Origin: Shewanella putrefaciens
GTDB taxonomy: Bacteria > Pseudomonadota > Gammaproteobacteria > Enterobacterales > Shewanellaceae
Direction: 5' to 3'
DNA: 64,000 nt
NCBI RefSeq assembly: GCF_016406305.1
Contig: NZ_CP066369.1
Location: 2,684,501-2,748,500, forward strand
Shown: one piece after another, positions 30,366-41,278 of the stretch
How the letters are laid out: the number at the start of each line of letters is the position of its first letter
Position numbering within the stretch: the first letter of the stretch is position 1
Program-made: the position numbers and the translations under genes
The notes under the pieces: generated by a model
What the model saw: only the letters and a program-made list of their open reading frames with translations
Database searches by the model: none
What the model was told of the DNA's origin: nothing

Positions 30366-30746
30366 CTACACTTCGGCCACTTCGACTTGGTCTAACCAAA
30401 TCTGGGCTTGCTGACGCTCACTGACAGAAAACACTTTGACGGGGCAAGGCAAGATTAAGGCTAACGCATTGACCATAGTCCCCATGCTTGCGGTGTCGGC
30501 AATCATCACCACACGCGCAAAATCACTGAGATGAAATAAACTCAACCAAGCGTCATCCCACAAGGCGCCCACCGAAATACCCACAAATTCAGGGCTAAAC
30601 TCATACCATAAACGAATACAGGCGTGATCCTGTAATTTGGCCTCAATGGCGGGGATAAGTTGGGAAGCGATATCTTGATGGCTCACTCTGCCAGAAACTA
30701 CAATGGTCAAAATATCATCGGCATAACCGGGTGATATGGTCAACAT
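30366..30746 (-). CDS. STAS/SpoIIAA-like protein
   Basis: 126-aa cytoplasmic protein resembling the SpoIIAA-like (DUF3478) group with an alternating beta-alpha pattern (ILTIVVSGRVSHQDI, IRLWYEFSPEF, FARVVMIAD). Such domains are found in anti-sigma antagonists and in stand-alone proteins of unknown role. ATG 30746 is chosen because AGGGGATC precedes it at good distance; the longer frame lacks a site. It follows the DUF3802 gene by about 43 bases and is convergent with the sensor kinase gene. Confidence 0.7.
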   Translation of the reverse strand: MLTISPGYADDILTIVVSGRVSHQDIASQLIPAIEAKLQDHACIRLWYEFSPEFVGISVGALWDDAWLSLFHLSDFARVVMIADTASMGTMVNALALILPCPVKVFSVSERQQAQIWLDQVEVAEV

Positions 30747-30789
30747 ATAAGATCCCCTATCAACAGATAACATGGGAAGCAGATATCAA

Positions 30790-31146
30790 TTAAGCATGGG
30801 CCTGCAATTTAGCAATTTCTTGGTCGAACAGATTTTTAATCAAACCGGAAAACTCCGCCACAAATAGCATCTGCGCGGGAGTGGCTTTATGATTTGCCAC
30901 CGAGGCTAAAATTTCCTCTAAGTCGTAGACTATGGCATCCACTTCTCGGATGATCATATTGCGTTCGGCAAAGGATAAGGAAGGATTCTGGCCGCACACC
31001 ATAATAATTTGGGCAGACAATTGCTCTTCAAATAACTCCATCACAGTATCGTCGGAAACACTTTGGGTATCTGGCGTTTCAAATAAGCCAAGGTGCTCAG
31101 TCAAATACTGGATCAAATGCATGTAACCGTCTTTATCTGTGACCAT
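30790..31146 (-). CDS. DUF3802 family protein
   Basis: 118-aa, mostly helical, acidic cytoplasmic protein matching the DUF3802 family of Shewanella and Vibrio (segments VTDKDGYMHLIQYLTEHLGLF and IIREVDAIVYDLEEIL). Function unknown. AAGGG lies 6 bases before the chosen ATG; a second ATG eight codons downstream is possible. Likely co-transcribed with the SpoIIAA-like gene downstream. Confidence 0.72.
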   Translation of the reverse strand: MVTDKDGYMHLIQYLTEHLGLFETPDTQSVSDDTVMELFEEQLSAQIIMVCGQNPSLSFAERNMIIREVDAIVYDLEEILASVANHKATPAQMLFVAEFSGLIKNLFDQEIAKLQAHA

Positions 31147-31248
31147 TTTTTACCCTTAACACCCATAAACTTAGCGCCACTTACGGCCCTATTACAACAA
31201 AAATGAAAACCTTGAGACACCTTACACTCAACCAAGGCTCCAATGCAC

Positions 31249-31295
31249 CACGTCAGCTACCGACTCACCATACCCTAAATAAGTTAGCTGACGTG
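31249..31295. repeat. Perfect 11-bp inverted repeat (25-base loop)
   Basis: CACGTCAGCTA at 31249-31259 and TAGCTGACGTG at 31285-31295. Lies in the gap between the yceI-like 3' end and the DUF3802 upstream region. Could be an RNA hairpin ending or stabilising the leftward yceI-like mRNA, or a protein-binding site. There is no T-run. Confidence 0.6.
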
Positions 31296-31320
31296 TTGAT
31301 CTATGCCAATCTTATTGAAG

Positions 31321-31896
31321 TTACTGAGTTAAGGTTAGTACAAATGACACAGGAACAGCCTGGCTAATACTCGATAAACCCGCAATATCACGTAATTTAT
31401 CGACACCAGCCACTAAATCGAATTCATTGGCATTGACTATTATCGGCTGAAAACTGCTAACCATCAGTTTATTATCAGATACTTTGGTTATAATTACCGA
31501 AAAAGTTTTTGTTTGCTCTTTGCCATGCAGTGAAATTTTACCATCAAAATCGGCAACTTTGCTTTCACCTACGGCTAAATCCTTAAGCATCTTGCTATCG
31601 ACCTGTGATGTGAGCTTCAACTCAGGATAAAGCGAGACTTCAAACAACAGATTCTGTAAGCGCTCATCACGTACTTCAATGCCCGTTGCCACCCCCGCTA
31701 AGGGGATAGTTAAGTCAAATTGACCGCTATCTGCTAACGTCCCTTTAAGCTGCTTAAAATAATGCACTTCACCGATATCGCCTTTTTTCACCGAAATAAA
31801 ACTGACTCTCGAATCCTGCTCCATCACTTGCCATTTTGCGGCACAACTAAAACTGGCCATCGCAGATAAGGCAACAATTCCAATCCATTTGTTCAT
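31321..31896 (-). CDS. YceI-family periplasmic lipid-binding-like protein
   Basis: 191-aa protein with a signal peptide (cleavage near residue 20, ASFSCA-A) and a YceI lipocalin-like beta barrel, a fold that binds isoprenoid chains in characterised members. Typical pieces are DSRVSFISVKKGDIGEVHYFKQLKG, IEVRDERLQNLLF and the terminal VPVSFVLTL. ATG 31896 is preceded by GAGGA; the upstream in-frame start is less likely. Monocistronic as far as can be seen. Confidence 0.85.
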   Translation of the reverse strand: MNKWIGIVALSAMASFSCAAKWQVMEQDSRVSFISVKKGDIGEVHYFKQLKGTLADSGQFDLTIPLAGVATGIEVRDERLQNLLFEVSLYPELKLTSQVDSKMLKDLAVGESKVADFDGKISLHGKEQTKTFSVIITKVSDNKLMVSSFQPIIVNANEFDLVAGVDKLRDIAGLSSISQAVPVSFVLTLTQ

Positions 31897-32096
31897 TGTA
31901 TCAGTCCTCAACAGTGGGGTTAAAAGGATACCGCGGCTATATTAAACCTAGGTATCGGGTTAAGGTTTTACTCAGTTATCTGCCACTTACTCCCCAAACC
32001 ACCCTAGGGTATAAATGTTAGATAAGTGTAGGTATCGATGAGCGATGCGTCACTAAAGATACTCTTTTTATCCATTAGCAACCAGTAAACTATCAT

Positions 32097-32558
32097 TTAA
32101 ACCCGCACTAACCACTTATCTAAACTGTTGGCGAAAGCTTGTTTATCCGCCTGGGAAAATGCCTCTGGGCCACCCGTATGGACACCTGAACCGCGCAAAT
32201 CCTCCATAAAATCCCGCATGGTCAGCTTTTGCTTAATATTGTCCACTGTGTACAACTCACCGCGGGGATTGAGCGCCAATGCGCCTTTTTCAATCACTAA
32301 TGCCGCGAGGGGAATATCCGCAGTGATCACTAAATGCGTTGGCTCGACATGATCGACAATATATTGATCCGCCACATCAAAACCCGAGCCGACACGGATT
32401 TGGCTAATATAGGGCGATGGCGGTACACGGATCAGCTGATTAGCGACGAGCACCAGCGGCATCCCTTTACGCTCCGCAGCCCTAAAGAGGATTTCTTTAA
32501 TGGGATTGGGGCAAGCATCGGCATCGACCCAAATTTTATACTGACTCAAATCAGTCAC
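32097..32558 (-). CDS. UPF0178 family protein (YaiI/YqxD)
   Basis: 153-aa cytoplasmic protein of the UPF0178 (YaiI/YqxD) family, PIN-like fold. The diagnostic [15 protein letters not shown] near the N-terminus, [15 protein letters not shown] and [11 protein letters not shown] are all present; the Asp residues could bind metal. Start is GTG 32558 or TTG 32549; GGAG is better spaced for the latter. It follows pdxH by 33 bases. Function unknown. Confidence 0.85.
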   Translation of the reverse strand: MTDLSQYKIWVDADACPNPIKEILFRAAERKGMPLVLVANQLIRVPPSPYISQIRVGSGFDVADQYIVDHVEPTHLVITADIPLAALVIEKGALALNPRGELYTVDNIKQKLTMRDFMEDLRGSGVHTGGPEAFSQADKQAFANSLDKWLVRV

Positions 32559-32591
32559 TCCAATATCATAAACATCAGCAAGTTGGTGGCA

Positions 32592-33230
32592 TTATGGCGC
32601 TAGGCGGTCAATATCCCATGTGCCATCGCGGCGGGTATAAATAAAGCGGTCGTGTAATCTGTGCTCGCCACCTTGCCAAAACTCGATGCTGGAAGGCTTA
32701 ATCAGGTATCCACCCCAAAAACTCGGTAGGGGTACATCTCCCTTGGCAAATTTTGCTTTCATCTCCATAAACTTGCCCTCGAGCACTTGTCTGGCACTGA
32801 GTTTACTCGACTGCTGTGATACCCAAGCGGCAATTTGGCTCTCCTTCGGGCGCGTCATAAAATATTTTACGACTTCTGCGGTTGAGAGCGGCTGCGCCTC
32901 ACCGAGCACTGAGACTTGTCGCTCTAAAGGATGCCAAGGAAAATGCAAACTGACTTTATTATTGGCGGCAATCTGCTGCGCCTTGCGGCTGCCTAAATTA
33001 GTGAAAAAAACGAATCCAGTATCATCGAACCGTTTCAGTAATACGATACGTTGAAACGGCTGGCCATGCTCATCCACAGTGGCGACACACATAGCCGTCG
33101 GATCGCTAAGCTCAGCATCCCTCGCCTGCGTCATCCACAGTTCAAACAAGTCCATTGGGTTTTGCGGTAAATCGGCGCGACGTAAGCCACCTTTTGCATA
33201 TTCGCGGCGGATATCACTGAGATCTGTCAT
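32592..33230 (-). CDS. pdxH: Pyridoxamine 5'-phosphate oxidase
   Basis: FMN enzyme that oxidises pyridoxine or pyridoxamine 5'-phosphate to pyridoxal phosphate, completing and salvaging vitamin B6. 212 aa, normal length. Seen: [13 protein letters not shown] at the N-terminus, FMN/substrate segment [19 protein letters not shown] followed by SRKAQQI, and the C-terminal [18 protein letters not shown] with the catalytic Arg/His region. AGGAAATCCT precedes the ATG. It leads a two-gene unit with the UPF0178 gene. Confidence 0.97.
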   Translation of the reverse strand: MTDLSDIRREYAKGGLRRADLPQNPMDLFELWMTQARDAELSDPTAMCVATVDEHGQPFQRIVLLKRFDDTGFVFFTNLGSRKAQQIAANNKVSLHFPWHPLERQVSVLGEAQPLSTAEVVKYFMTRPKESQIAAWVSQQSSKLSARQVLEGKFMEMKAKFAKGDVPLPSFWGGYLIKPSSIEFWQGGEHRLHDRFIYTRRDGTWDIDRLAP

Positions 33231-33367
33231 AGGATTTCCTTATAGGCACACAACACAATTGCATATTGGCGAGAGTCTAACATGATAATCAAAACGTTAG
33301 CTCTGCGGATAAAATAACATTCCCACAAAAGCTGGGGCAAACGCCCACATTTACATAAGCCTCATAT

Positions 33368-34309
33368 TTACATTAGTTCAGGGCTCAAGACTTCAGCCTG
33401 CCGCTGCTGATAATGATTAAAGCCAATATGGTAGCCCTGCGCCATCGTTAATGAACAACGTCCTAAGCATAAATGCTCAGGGGCTCCTTGGGCCTCGAGG
33501 GGATGATTAAAGCCAATCAAGTCCCAACTCACGGGTGAAAACAGATTTAACAGGTGCCCTAGCACAGCGTGAGGATATAGCGACAAATCCAGATTGGTTT
33601 CAAAACTCACGTAGGAGCAGGCATAGGCCTGCCCCGCCTGTGGGGTAATATGCAGGGTAATATAATATTCACCCCAGAGCCCATTCATTGAAAAGCCGTA
33701 GGGTTCAAATAGATGTGCATCAAATGTGAACTGTGGGAACAAGGTATCCAACTTAAGCCTGCGGCAAATATCCCATAGGGTCTGTGTTTCACCATTGAGG
33801 TATTCTGCCAGCTCACCGCGGATATGGTACATCAGCAGTTCTATCGTGCTTTCTTCTGCTTGGGCTTTATATTGCCCCTCCGTACAGAAAAAATAATGGT
33901 GATGCGAATCTAAGTGCCCCATACGAAAGGCTTTGCCTGCAATCAACCGCCGTAATTGGATAATATCCTCGGCAAAAGTGCTATTTTGCAGGTGGGCATG
34001 GTATTCATTTTTACGCTGATAACTTAAGAATGCGATATTAGCCGCGCCAAAGTGCTCAATAAAATAGCAGGCGGCGTTGACTAAGGTACTGTTCCCACAG
34101 GTTAATATTAATATCCGATTCTCCCAGACAAACAAACTCGATTCGCTGAGTAAATAAGCGTCACAGTGGTCACTTTTAAGACTGGAGAGGATATCGGCAT
34201 TTGCATGTCGCACTAGCGCAACCCAAAAGGACAGGTCTAATTGACGTAAATTCGTCACCGCTGGGCTCACTGTAATCTCAAGCTTTTTTTCTGAGCCTTC
34301 AAAAAACAT
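33368..34309 (-). CDS. Eukaryote-type S-adenosylmethionine decarboxylase (proenzyme)
   Basis: 313-aa protein resembling eukaryotic AdoMet decarboxylase rather than short bacterial SpeD. It would supply the aminopropyl donor for spermidine. Matches seen: N-terminal FFEGSEKKLEI (human FFEGTEK), the LSESS self-cleavage site with Glu56/Ser57 giving alpha and beta chains and the pyruvoyl group, TCG with the Cys equivalent to human Cys82, FSMNG (Ser229 equivalent), HITP (His243 equivalent) and SYVSFETNL. Human Glu247 is replaced by Gln. Start ATG 34309, or TTG three bases upstream. It lies downstream of speA on the same strand beyond a terminator. No spermidine synthase gene is in the window. Confidence 0.85.
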   Translation of the reverse strand: MFFEGSEKKLEITVSPAVTNLRQLDLSFWVALVRHANADILSSLKSDHCDAYLLSESSLFVWENRILILTCGNSTLVNAACYFIEHFGAANIAFLSYQRKNEYHAHLQNSTFAEDIIQLRRLIAGKAFRMGHLDSHHHYFFCTEGQYKAQAEESTIELLMYHIRGELAEYLNGETQTLWDICRRLKLDTLFPQFTFDAHLFEPYGFSMNGLWGEYYITLHITPQAGQAYACSYVSFETNLDLSLYPHAVLGHLLNLFSPVSWDLIGFNHPLEAQGAPEHLCLGRCSLTMAQGYHIGFNHYQQRQAEVLSPELM

Positions 34310-34403
34310 CAACTCTTTGACCCCTCTGCCGTTAGTAACTCATCCCAGCGCAATTTTACACGACTCACTGGGCAAGCAAAGTAAAAAGCATAGGGCTATA
34401 AAA

Positions 34404-34442
34404 ACAAAAATCAGCCTAAGTTACCCTAGGCTGATTTCTTTT
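34404..34442 (-). terminator. Rho-independent terminator after speA
   Basis: Stem TCAGCCTA / TAGGCTGA with an 8-base interior and, on the minus strand, a TTTTTGTTTT tail. It separates speA from the AdoMet decarboxylase gene. Confidence 0.82.
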
Positions 34443-34469
34443 AACACACTAGATCTTAAGAAAAATATG

Positions 34470-36871
<2,402 letters not shown>

Positions 36872-37024
36872 TTATATAAACTGGGGACTGTTGGCTTCTT
36901 CACGGCCAGAGTTGATGCGAATTAACGTGAGATGCTTAAGACCGGTATCATCGTAGGGTACGACAATAGCATGCTGGCATTGTGACGCTTTAAGGCAAAG
37001 TGCAAAAAATGGATGCTTGTGCAT
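36872..37024 (-). CDS. Possible small protein, 50 aa, unknown
   Basis: ATG at 37024, TAA at 36872: 50 codons, below the length usually reported. The C-terminal two-thirds (IVVPYDDTGLKHLTLIRING-like, then GREEANSPQFI) has a codon pattern and charge balance like real coding sequence of the neighbours. The weak points are the ribosome site, AGAGGG 12 bases from the ATG, and the lack of a family I can name. A long palindrome lies 18 bases upstream of the start. Could also be the 3' remnant of a longer gene. Confidence 0.4.
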   Translation of the reverse strand: MHKHPFFALCLKASQCQHAIVVPYDDTGLKHLTLIRINSGREEANSPQFI

Positions 37025-37041
37025 TAGCTAAAAAAACCCTC

Positions 37042-37084
37042 TTAACCCCATGTAACAGCTATAGATTGTTTGTTACACGGTTAA
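37042..37084. promoter_or_regulatory. 43-bp interrupted palindrome upstream of the small ORF
   Basis: Left arm TTAACC-CCA-TGTAACA (37042-37057), right arm TGTTACA-C-GGTTAA (37071-37084), 13-base centre. A third TGTAACA is at 37239-37245. Placement suggests an operator or a leader hairpin for the leftward small ORF. The regulator is unknown. Confidence 0.5.
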
Positions 37085-37417
37085 TGACCAGTGAACCATA
37101 AAACCTTTACTACTCACGTAATATTTGTCTATTTGCAACGAGCTAACTCGTTAAACGGCGCAATTAAACCGCGCAATGTCACAGAATGCAAGTAAGAATC
37201 TCATTTAATATTTTACGTTAAAATATAATAAACACCCATGTAACAAACATCGACCATTACCACCATTTTTACTCATAAAAATAAGAGGCTTAGCTAGATA
37301 TCGCAAATTAGCTCTGTTCAATATTTTTTAATAGCTTTAGCACAAAAATTGACAATGCCAACTAAGACTAATCTCACACCTGCCGCTGATAGATTTCTTT
37401 CTCTCGGCGCGGCTTTC
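37085..37417. other. AT-rich spacer, no gene recognised
   Basis: About 330 AT-rich bases. Contains one further TGTAACA half-site (37239-37245). I see no ORF, tRNA or terminator. Confidence 0.45.
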
Positions 37418-37682
37418 ATACCAATCACATTAAATATCTAATCAGTTCAGAGCCTCACAGGCATCTCAATCCAAGGCGCATTGACGCAGAAATGGTTATT
37501 CCCTTTTAAGTCAATGCAACACGGGAGTGGGATGCCTGTGTGACTCCCGAAGGGCGGGTTTCAACGCGCTTTATACTGCGTTCAAGGCTTTCGCCAGAGC
37601 ACCACTATGCCTTCAAGCCTTCGCCTTGTCTAAAGCGCGTTGAACTCCCGCTGAATGAACAGATATTTAATACGATTGGTAT
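37418..37682. mobile_element. 265-bp palindromic MITE-like element
   Basis: Begins ATACCAATC and ends GATTGGTAT; the terminal inverted repeat extends about 24 bases with few mismatches (TTAAATATCT is shared by both arms). Inside are two more inverted repeats: 37459-37485 with 37510-37537 (GCATTGAC / GTCAATGC core), and about 37562-37573 with 37631-37642 (CAACGCGCTTTA / TAAAGCGCGTTG). No ORF. The structure fits a non-autonomous element or an intergenic palindromic repeat. I could not test for copies elsewhere or for a target duplication. Confidence 0.65.
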
Positions 37683-37822
37683 AATATGAGTCAGCAGCAC
37701 AGTGCCATTTTAAGCCCCTTGCAGGCTCACTATGATCAATCCCAGAGGCAATAAAGCTGCTGTTTCAATACTAAAGCGGTTATAATCGCCGCTGAATCAC
37801 ATCCATATGCACAGAGAAATCC

Positions 37823-38665
37823 ATGGTACAGATAGGTAAAACCTGCAAACTTGAGGTTGTAAAACAAGTCAGTTTTGGCGTGTATCTCAACGCGCACGAA
37901 TTAGGGCAAGTATTGCTGCCAAATAAAGTCACCCCAAAGGACTGCCAAGTCGGTGATTGGCTTGAGGTGTTTCTGTACCTAGATTCTGAAGATATAGTGA
38001 TAGCCACCACCCGCCGCCCATTGGCACAGGTGGGTGAGTTTGCCTATTTAAAAGCCGTATCCACCGGGCCCTATGGCGCCTTTTTAGATTGGGGCTTAGA
38101 TAAAGATTTATTACTGCCCTTCGGTGAGCAACATAAACCTATCGAAGAAGGCCGTTCATATCTGGTCTATGTACATGCCAACCGTGCCGATGAGCGAATT
38201 GTCGCTTCATCTAAAATCGATAAATTCCTCGACAAGACTGAACCTCACTATCAAGTGGGCGAGCAAGTGGATTTGTATATCGGCGGCACCACAGATTTAG
38301 GCTACAAAGCCATTATCAATCATGCTCACTGGGGCGTGATTTACCAGAATGAAGTCTTCCAAAAGTTGCGTTTTGGCCAGCGAGTCAAAGGCTTTATTAA
38401 ACAAGTGCGCCGTGATGGCAAAATCGATCTAGTGCTGCAACAGGGTAGTAAGCAAGAGTTAGATAAACACGCCCACATTATCTTAAGTAAACTCAAACTC
38501 TCTGGCGGCTTCTTAGCCTTAACCGATAAAACCGACGCTGAAATCATCTACGATCAGCTAGGTATGAGTAAAAAAGCCTTTAAAAAAGCCATAGGTGGCC
38601 TCTTTAAAAATGGTCAACTGAGTATAGATAATGATGGATTGCGTTTAACTACAACCGCAGAATAA
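37823..38665 (+). CDS. S1-domain RNA-binding protein, CvfB/YitL family
   Basis: 280-aa cytoplasmic protein with tandem S1-like OB folds and a C-terminal winged helix, the CvfB/YitL architecture. S1-type segments are FGVYLNAHELGQVLLP, TGPYGAFLDWGLDKDLLLP and the third around RVKGFIKQVRRDGKIDLVLQ; the C-terminal MSKKAFKKAIGGLFKNGQL is the winged-helix part. CvfB in Gram-positives affects virulence gene expression through RNA; the role here is unknown. A TATAAT at 37779-37784 is a candidate -10. A terminator follows. Confidence 0.87.
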   Translation: MVQIGKTCKLEVVKQVSFGVYLNAHELGQVLLPNKVTPKDCQVGDWLEVFLYLDSEDIVIATTRRPLAQVGEFAYLKAVSTGPYGAFLDWGLDKDLLLPFGEQHKPIEEGRSYLVYVHANRADERIVASSKIDKFLDKTEPHYQVGEQVDLYIGGTTDLGYKAIINHAHWGVIYQNEVFQKLRFGQRVKGFIKQVRRDGKIDLVLQQGSKQELDKHAHIILSKLKLSGGFLALTDKTDAEIIYDQLGMSKKAFKKAIGGLFKNGQLSIDNDGLRLTTTAE

Positions 38666-38748
38666 TCAACTCTATTCAGCACTTAGCGTTAAAATTGTAC
38701 AGTTTACCGCCACTAAGGCTGAGTTTAACTGACAACGTCTAGGATATT

Positions 38749-38786
38749 AAGCATGGCTCTGTTATAAACAAAGCCATGCTTTTTTC
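38749..38786 (+). terminator. Rho-independent terminator after cvfB-like gene
   Basis: Stem AAGCATGGCT / AGCCATGCTT and T-run, ending just before the ribosome site of the next gene (GGAG near 38790). Confidence 0.82.
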
Positions 38787-38798
38787 TTTGGAGCTTAT

Positions 38799-39452
38799 AT
38801 GGAACTCACGTTACACGAAGCCAGAGTCATCGGATGCCTGCTGGAAAAAGAAATCACCACTCCCGAGCAATATCCACTCTCGCTAAACGCCTTGACCTTA
38901 GCCTGTAATCAAAAAACCAGCCGCGAGCCCGTGTTGGACTTAAGCGAAACCCAAGTCCAAGATGCCCTTGATTCCCTGAATAAAAAACGTTTGATCAGCG
39001 AGCAATCGGGCTTTGGTAGCCGTGTGGTCAAGTATAAGCACAGATTCTGCAACACCGAATTCAGTGAGTTGCAATTATCCCCTGCCGCCGTCGCTATCGT
39101 CTGTTTACTCCTGCTTCGCGGCCCGCAAACGCCCGGAGAACTGCGCACCCGCAGTAATAGACTCCATGAATTTAAGGATGTCACAGACGTTGAAGATTGC
39201 ATCAAGCAACTCATGAGCCGTGAAAAACCGATTTTAAAACAGCTGCCAAGGGAGCCTGGGCGCAGGGAGTGTCGCTATATTGAGTTATTTTCAGAGGCAT
39301 CCTCCCAGACTCAGGGCTCAGATGCACCAGTGGCAGGAGCGGCCCTTGAACAAACGACAGATACAGAACTGGTCGCCAGAGTGACACAATTAGAACAGCA
39401 AGTTGCGGCCCTGACCGAGAAGCTTGATGAGCTGCTCGCATCACTCAGCTAA
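38799..39452 (+). CDS. yceH: UPF0502 family protein YceH
   Basis: 217-aa cytoplasmic protein of the YceH (DUF480) family: paired winged-helix domains ([25 protein letters not shown] and [24 protein letters not shown]) followed by a coiled-coil tail (about 185-217). Function unknown; the fold suggests nucleic-acid or protein binding. GGAG precedes the ATG. A terminator directly upstream implies its own promoter must lie within or before that hairpin, or that read-through supplies it. Confidence 0.9.
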   Translation: MELTLHEARVIGCLLEKEITTPEQYPLSLNALTLACNQKTSREPVLDLSETQVQDALDSLNKKRLISEQSGFGSRVVKYKHRFCNTEFSELQLSPAAVAIVCLLLLRGPQTPGELRTRSNRLHEFKDVTDVEDCIKQLMSREKPILKQLPREPGRRECRYIELFSEASSQTQGSDAPVAGAALEQTTDTELVARVTQLEQQVAALTEKLDELLASLS

Positions 39453-39521
39453 TGCTTTTATGCAAGTAGGGCTTTTATGCTGCTTGTATACAGTTCGAAC
39501 TTTCAAAAATAGAGACAGCGA

Positions 39522-40352
39522 ATGACACATAATCCATCCAGTACATTCAATAACCTATTTATTATCGCTGTCTTTGAACTGCGAAAATTTTTCTTTAATA
39601 CCCGTGGCATTATCGCGCTAATAGCCTTTGCGCTAGTATGGGGGATTTTGTTGCTCTACCCCATTCAAGGAGCATCGGCGATGTTGATGCAACCGAATAT
39701 CAAAGACTTAGTCGATGGCCTCTTTGGCGAAAATACCCTTAATGTCTTATTTGAATGGCCAGTGGCAGAAATGGCGGTATTTTGGTGTTTTGCGCTATAT
39801 CTATTCCCGATGTTTAGCATCTTGATTGCCGCCGATCAGTTTTCATCGGACAAAACCCGTGGCACGCTGCGTTTCTACACCATTCGCACCAGCCGTGACA
39901 GCTTATTATTTGGCCGCTTTCTCGGGCAAATATTAATCCAAGGCCTGCTAATTTTACTGACAATAATAGCCACCATCGCCCTCGCACTAAGCAGAGACAG
40001 TCAGTTGTTTTTACAGGCAATAAGCTCTGGTGCCCTAGTAGGTTTGAATTTGATCATCGTAATTTTGCCCTTTACTGCAGTGATGACCCTATTATCTTTA
40101 TATGCCCGCACCGCGCGTCAGGCGATGGTATTGGCAACTATCCTATGGACATTAGTGTCACTCGCGATATTACTCCTGAGTCATCAATCGAGCCTGTTAG
40201 CTGAACTTCAATGGTTACTGCCTGGCGCACAGCTTTCCAACATGATCAATACCAATGGTCTCAATAGTTTAGCCTTTGCCTACATCCCATTATTACAAAC
40301 TGCGGCAGCCCTATTACTTGGCCGAATTTACATGCAAAGGAGCTCAGTATGA
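39522..40352 (+). CDS. ABC-2 type exporter permease
   Basis: 276-aa inner-membrane protein with about six hydrophobic segments, in the ABC-2 pattern: an N-terminal helix around residue 30, an extracytoplasmic loop, then helices near 90, 145, 175, 210 and 250. The conserved cytoplasmic stretch DQFSSDKTRGTLRFYTIRTSRDSLLFGRFLG is typical of NosY/CcmB-like and ABC-2 permeases. Its stop overlaps the ATPase start by ATGA, so the two form a pair. Substrate unknown. Confidence 0.85.
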   Translation: MTHNPSSTFNNLFIIAVFELRKFFFNTRGIIALIAFALVWGILLLYPIQGASAMLMQPNIKDLVDGLFGENTLNVLFEWPVAEMAVFWCFALYLFPMFSILIAADQFSSDKTRGTLRFYTIRTSRDSLLFGRFLGQILIQGLLILLTIIATIALALSRDSQLFLQAISSGALVGLNLIIVILPFTAVMTLLSLYARTARQAMVLATILWTLVSLAILLLSHQSSLLAELQWLLPGAQLSNMINTNGLNSLAFAYIPLLQTAAALLLGRIYMQRSSV

Positions 40353-41278
40353 GTCTTATCCAGTGCCAAGGTTTATCTAAGTCCTACGGCAGCAAAAAGG
40401 CATTAAAGAATGTCAGCTTTAGCTTAAACCCGGGGGCGCCCATTGCCCTTGTGGGCCCCAATGGTGCGGGTAAAACCACTCTATTTAGCCTGTTATGTGG
40501 CTATTTATCGCCGAGTGAAGGCACTATTCGTTTGCTAGGAGAAGCCCCAAACAGCCCTAAACTCTTAGGCAAAGTCGCGGCACTACCACAGGATGCTACC
40601 CTAGATCCTAACTTAACCATTGCCAGCCAACTGGCTCTATTTGCCCGTCTGCAGGGAATGAATGCCAAATTAGCCTCAGAAGAAGCCTTACGGGTTCTGA
40701 GCTTAGTGGATCTGGTCGATGTCGCCCAGCAAAAGCCACCGAGTTTAAGTCACGGCATGAGCAAACGCGTCGCCATAGCCCAAGCCTTGATTGGCTCACC
40801 GACACTCGTTCTGCTGGATGAACCTACCGCAGGACTCGACCCCGCCAATGCCAAAAAAGTACGTGAACTGGTGAAAACCCTTTCACCCACAACGACGTTC
40901 ATGATCAGCTCCCATAATTTAGACGAGCTGGAAAAACTCTGCGATCAAGTGCTGTACTTAGATAAGGGTGAACTAAGCCAATCCGTCTCCATGCGCGCCA
41001 ACACCGACAGTGACTATCTCACCTTGACCATGCAGCACTGCGACAGTGAAAAATTACTGCAGGAAGTGGCTAAGCTGAGCGGCGTCATCAATGTGAGTGC
41101 CAAGCAAAGCAATAGCTTTGTTATCCAACTCGCACCGAGTGAAGATAAGACGACGGAACAATCTGCTATCGATAACTATCAGCTTGAAATGAAACTACTT
41201 TCCCTCTTTAACCATCACCATTGGCAATACAAGATGCTGATGAAGGGGCGCACATTGGAAGAAACCTTGTTCTCATAA
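40349..41278 (+). CDS. ABC exporter ATP-binding protein
   Basis: 309-aa cytoplasmic ATPase partner of the ABC-2 permease. Walker A (GPNGAGKTT), signature LSHGMSKRVAIAQAL (a variant of LSGGQ common in ABC-2 exporters), Walker B (LVLLDEPT) and switch His (ISSHNLDE) are present. A C-terminal extension of about 90 residues after the ATPase core is seen in drug/bacteriocin exporters. ATGA overlap with the permease gene. Substrate unknown. Confidence 0.93.
   Translation: MSLIQCQGLSKSYGSKKALKNVSFSLNPGAPIALVGPNGAGKTTLFSLLCGYLSPSEGTIRLLGEAPNSPKLLGKVAALPQDATLDPNLTIASQLALFARLQGMNAKLASEEALRVLSLVDLVDVAQQKPPSLSHGMSKRVAIAQALIGSPTLVLLDEPTAGLDPANAKKVRELVKTLSPTTTFMISSHNLDELEKLCDQVLYLDKGELSQSVSMRANTDSDYLTLTMQHCDSEKLLQEVAKLSGVINVSAKQSNSFVIQLAPSEDKTTEQSAIDNYQLEMKLLSLFNHHHWQYKMLMKGRTLEETLFS

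Noticed and set aside
37418-37682. Insertion sequence with transposase
   Set aside because: No open reading frame of any length inside; only the palindromic structure remains.
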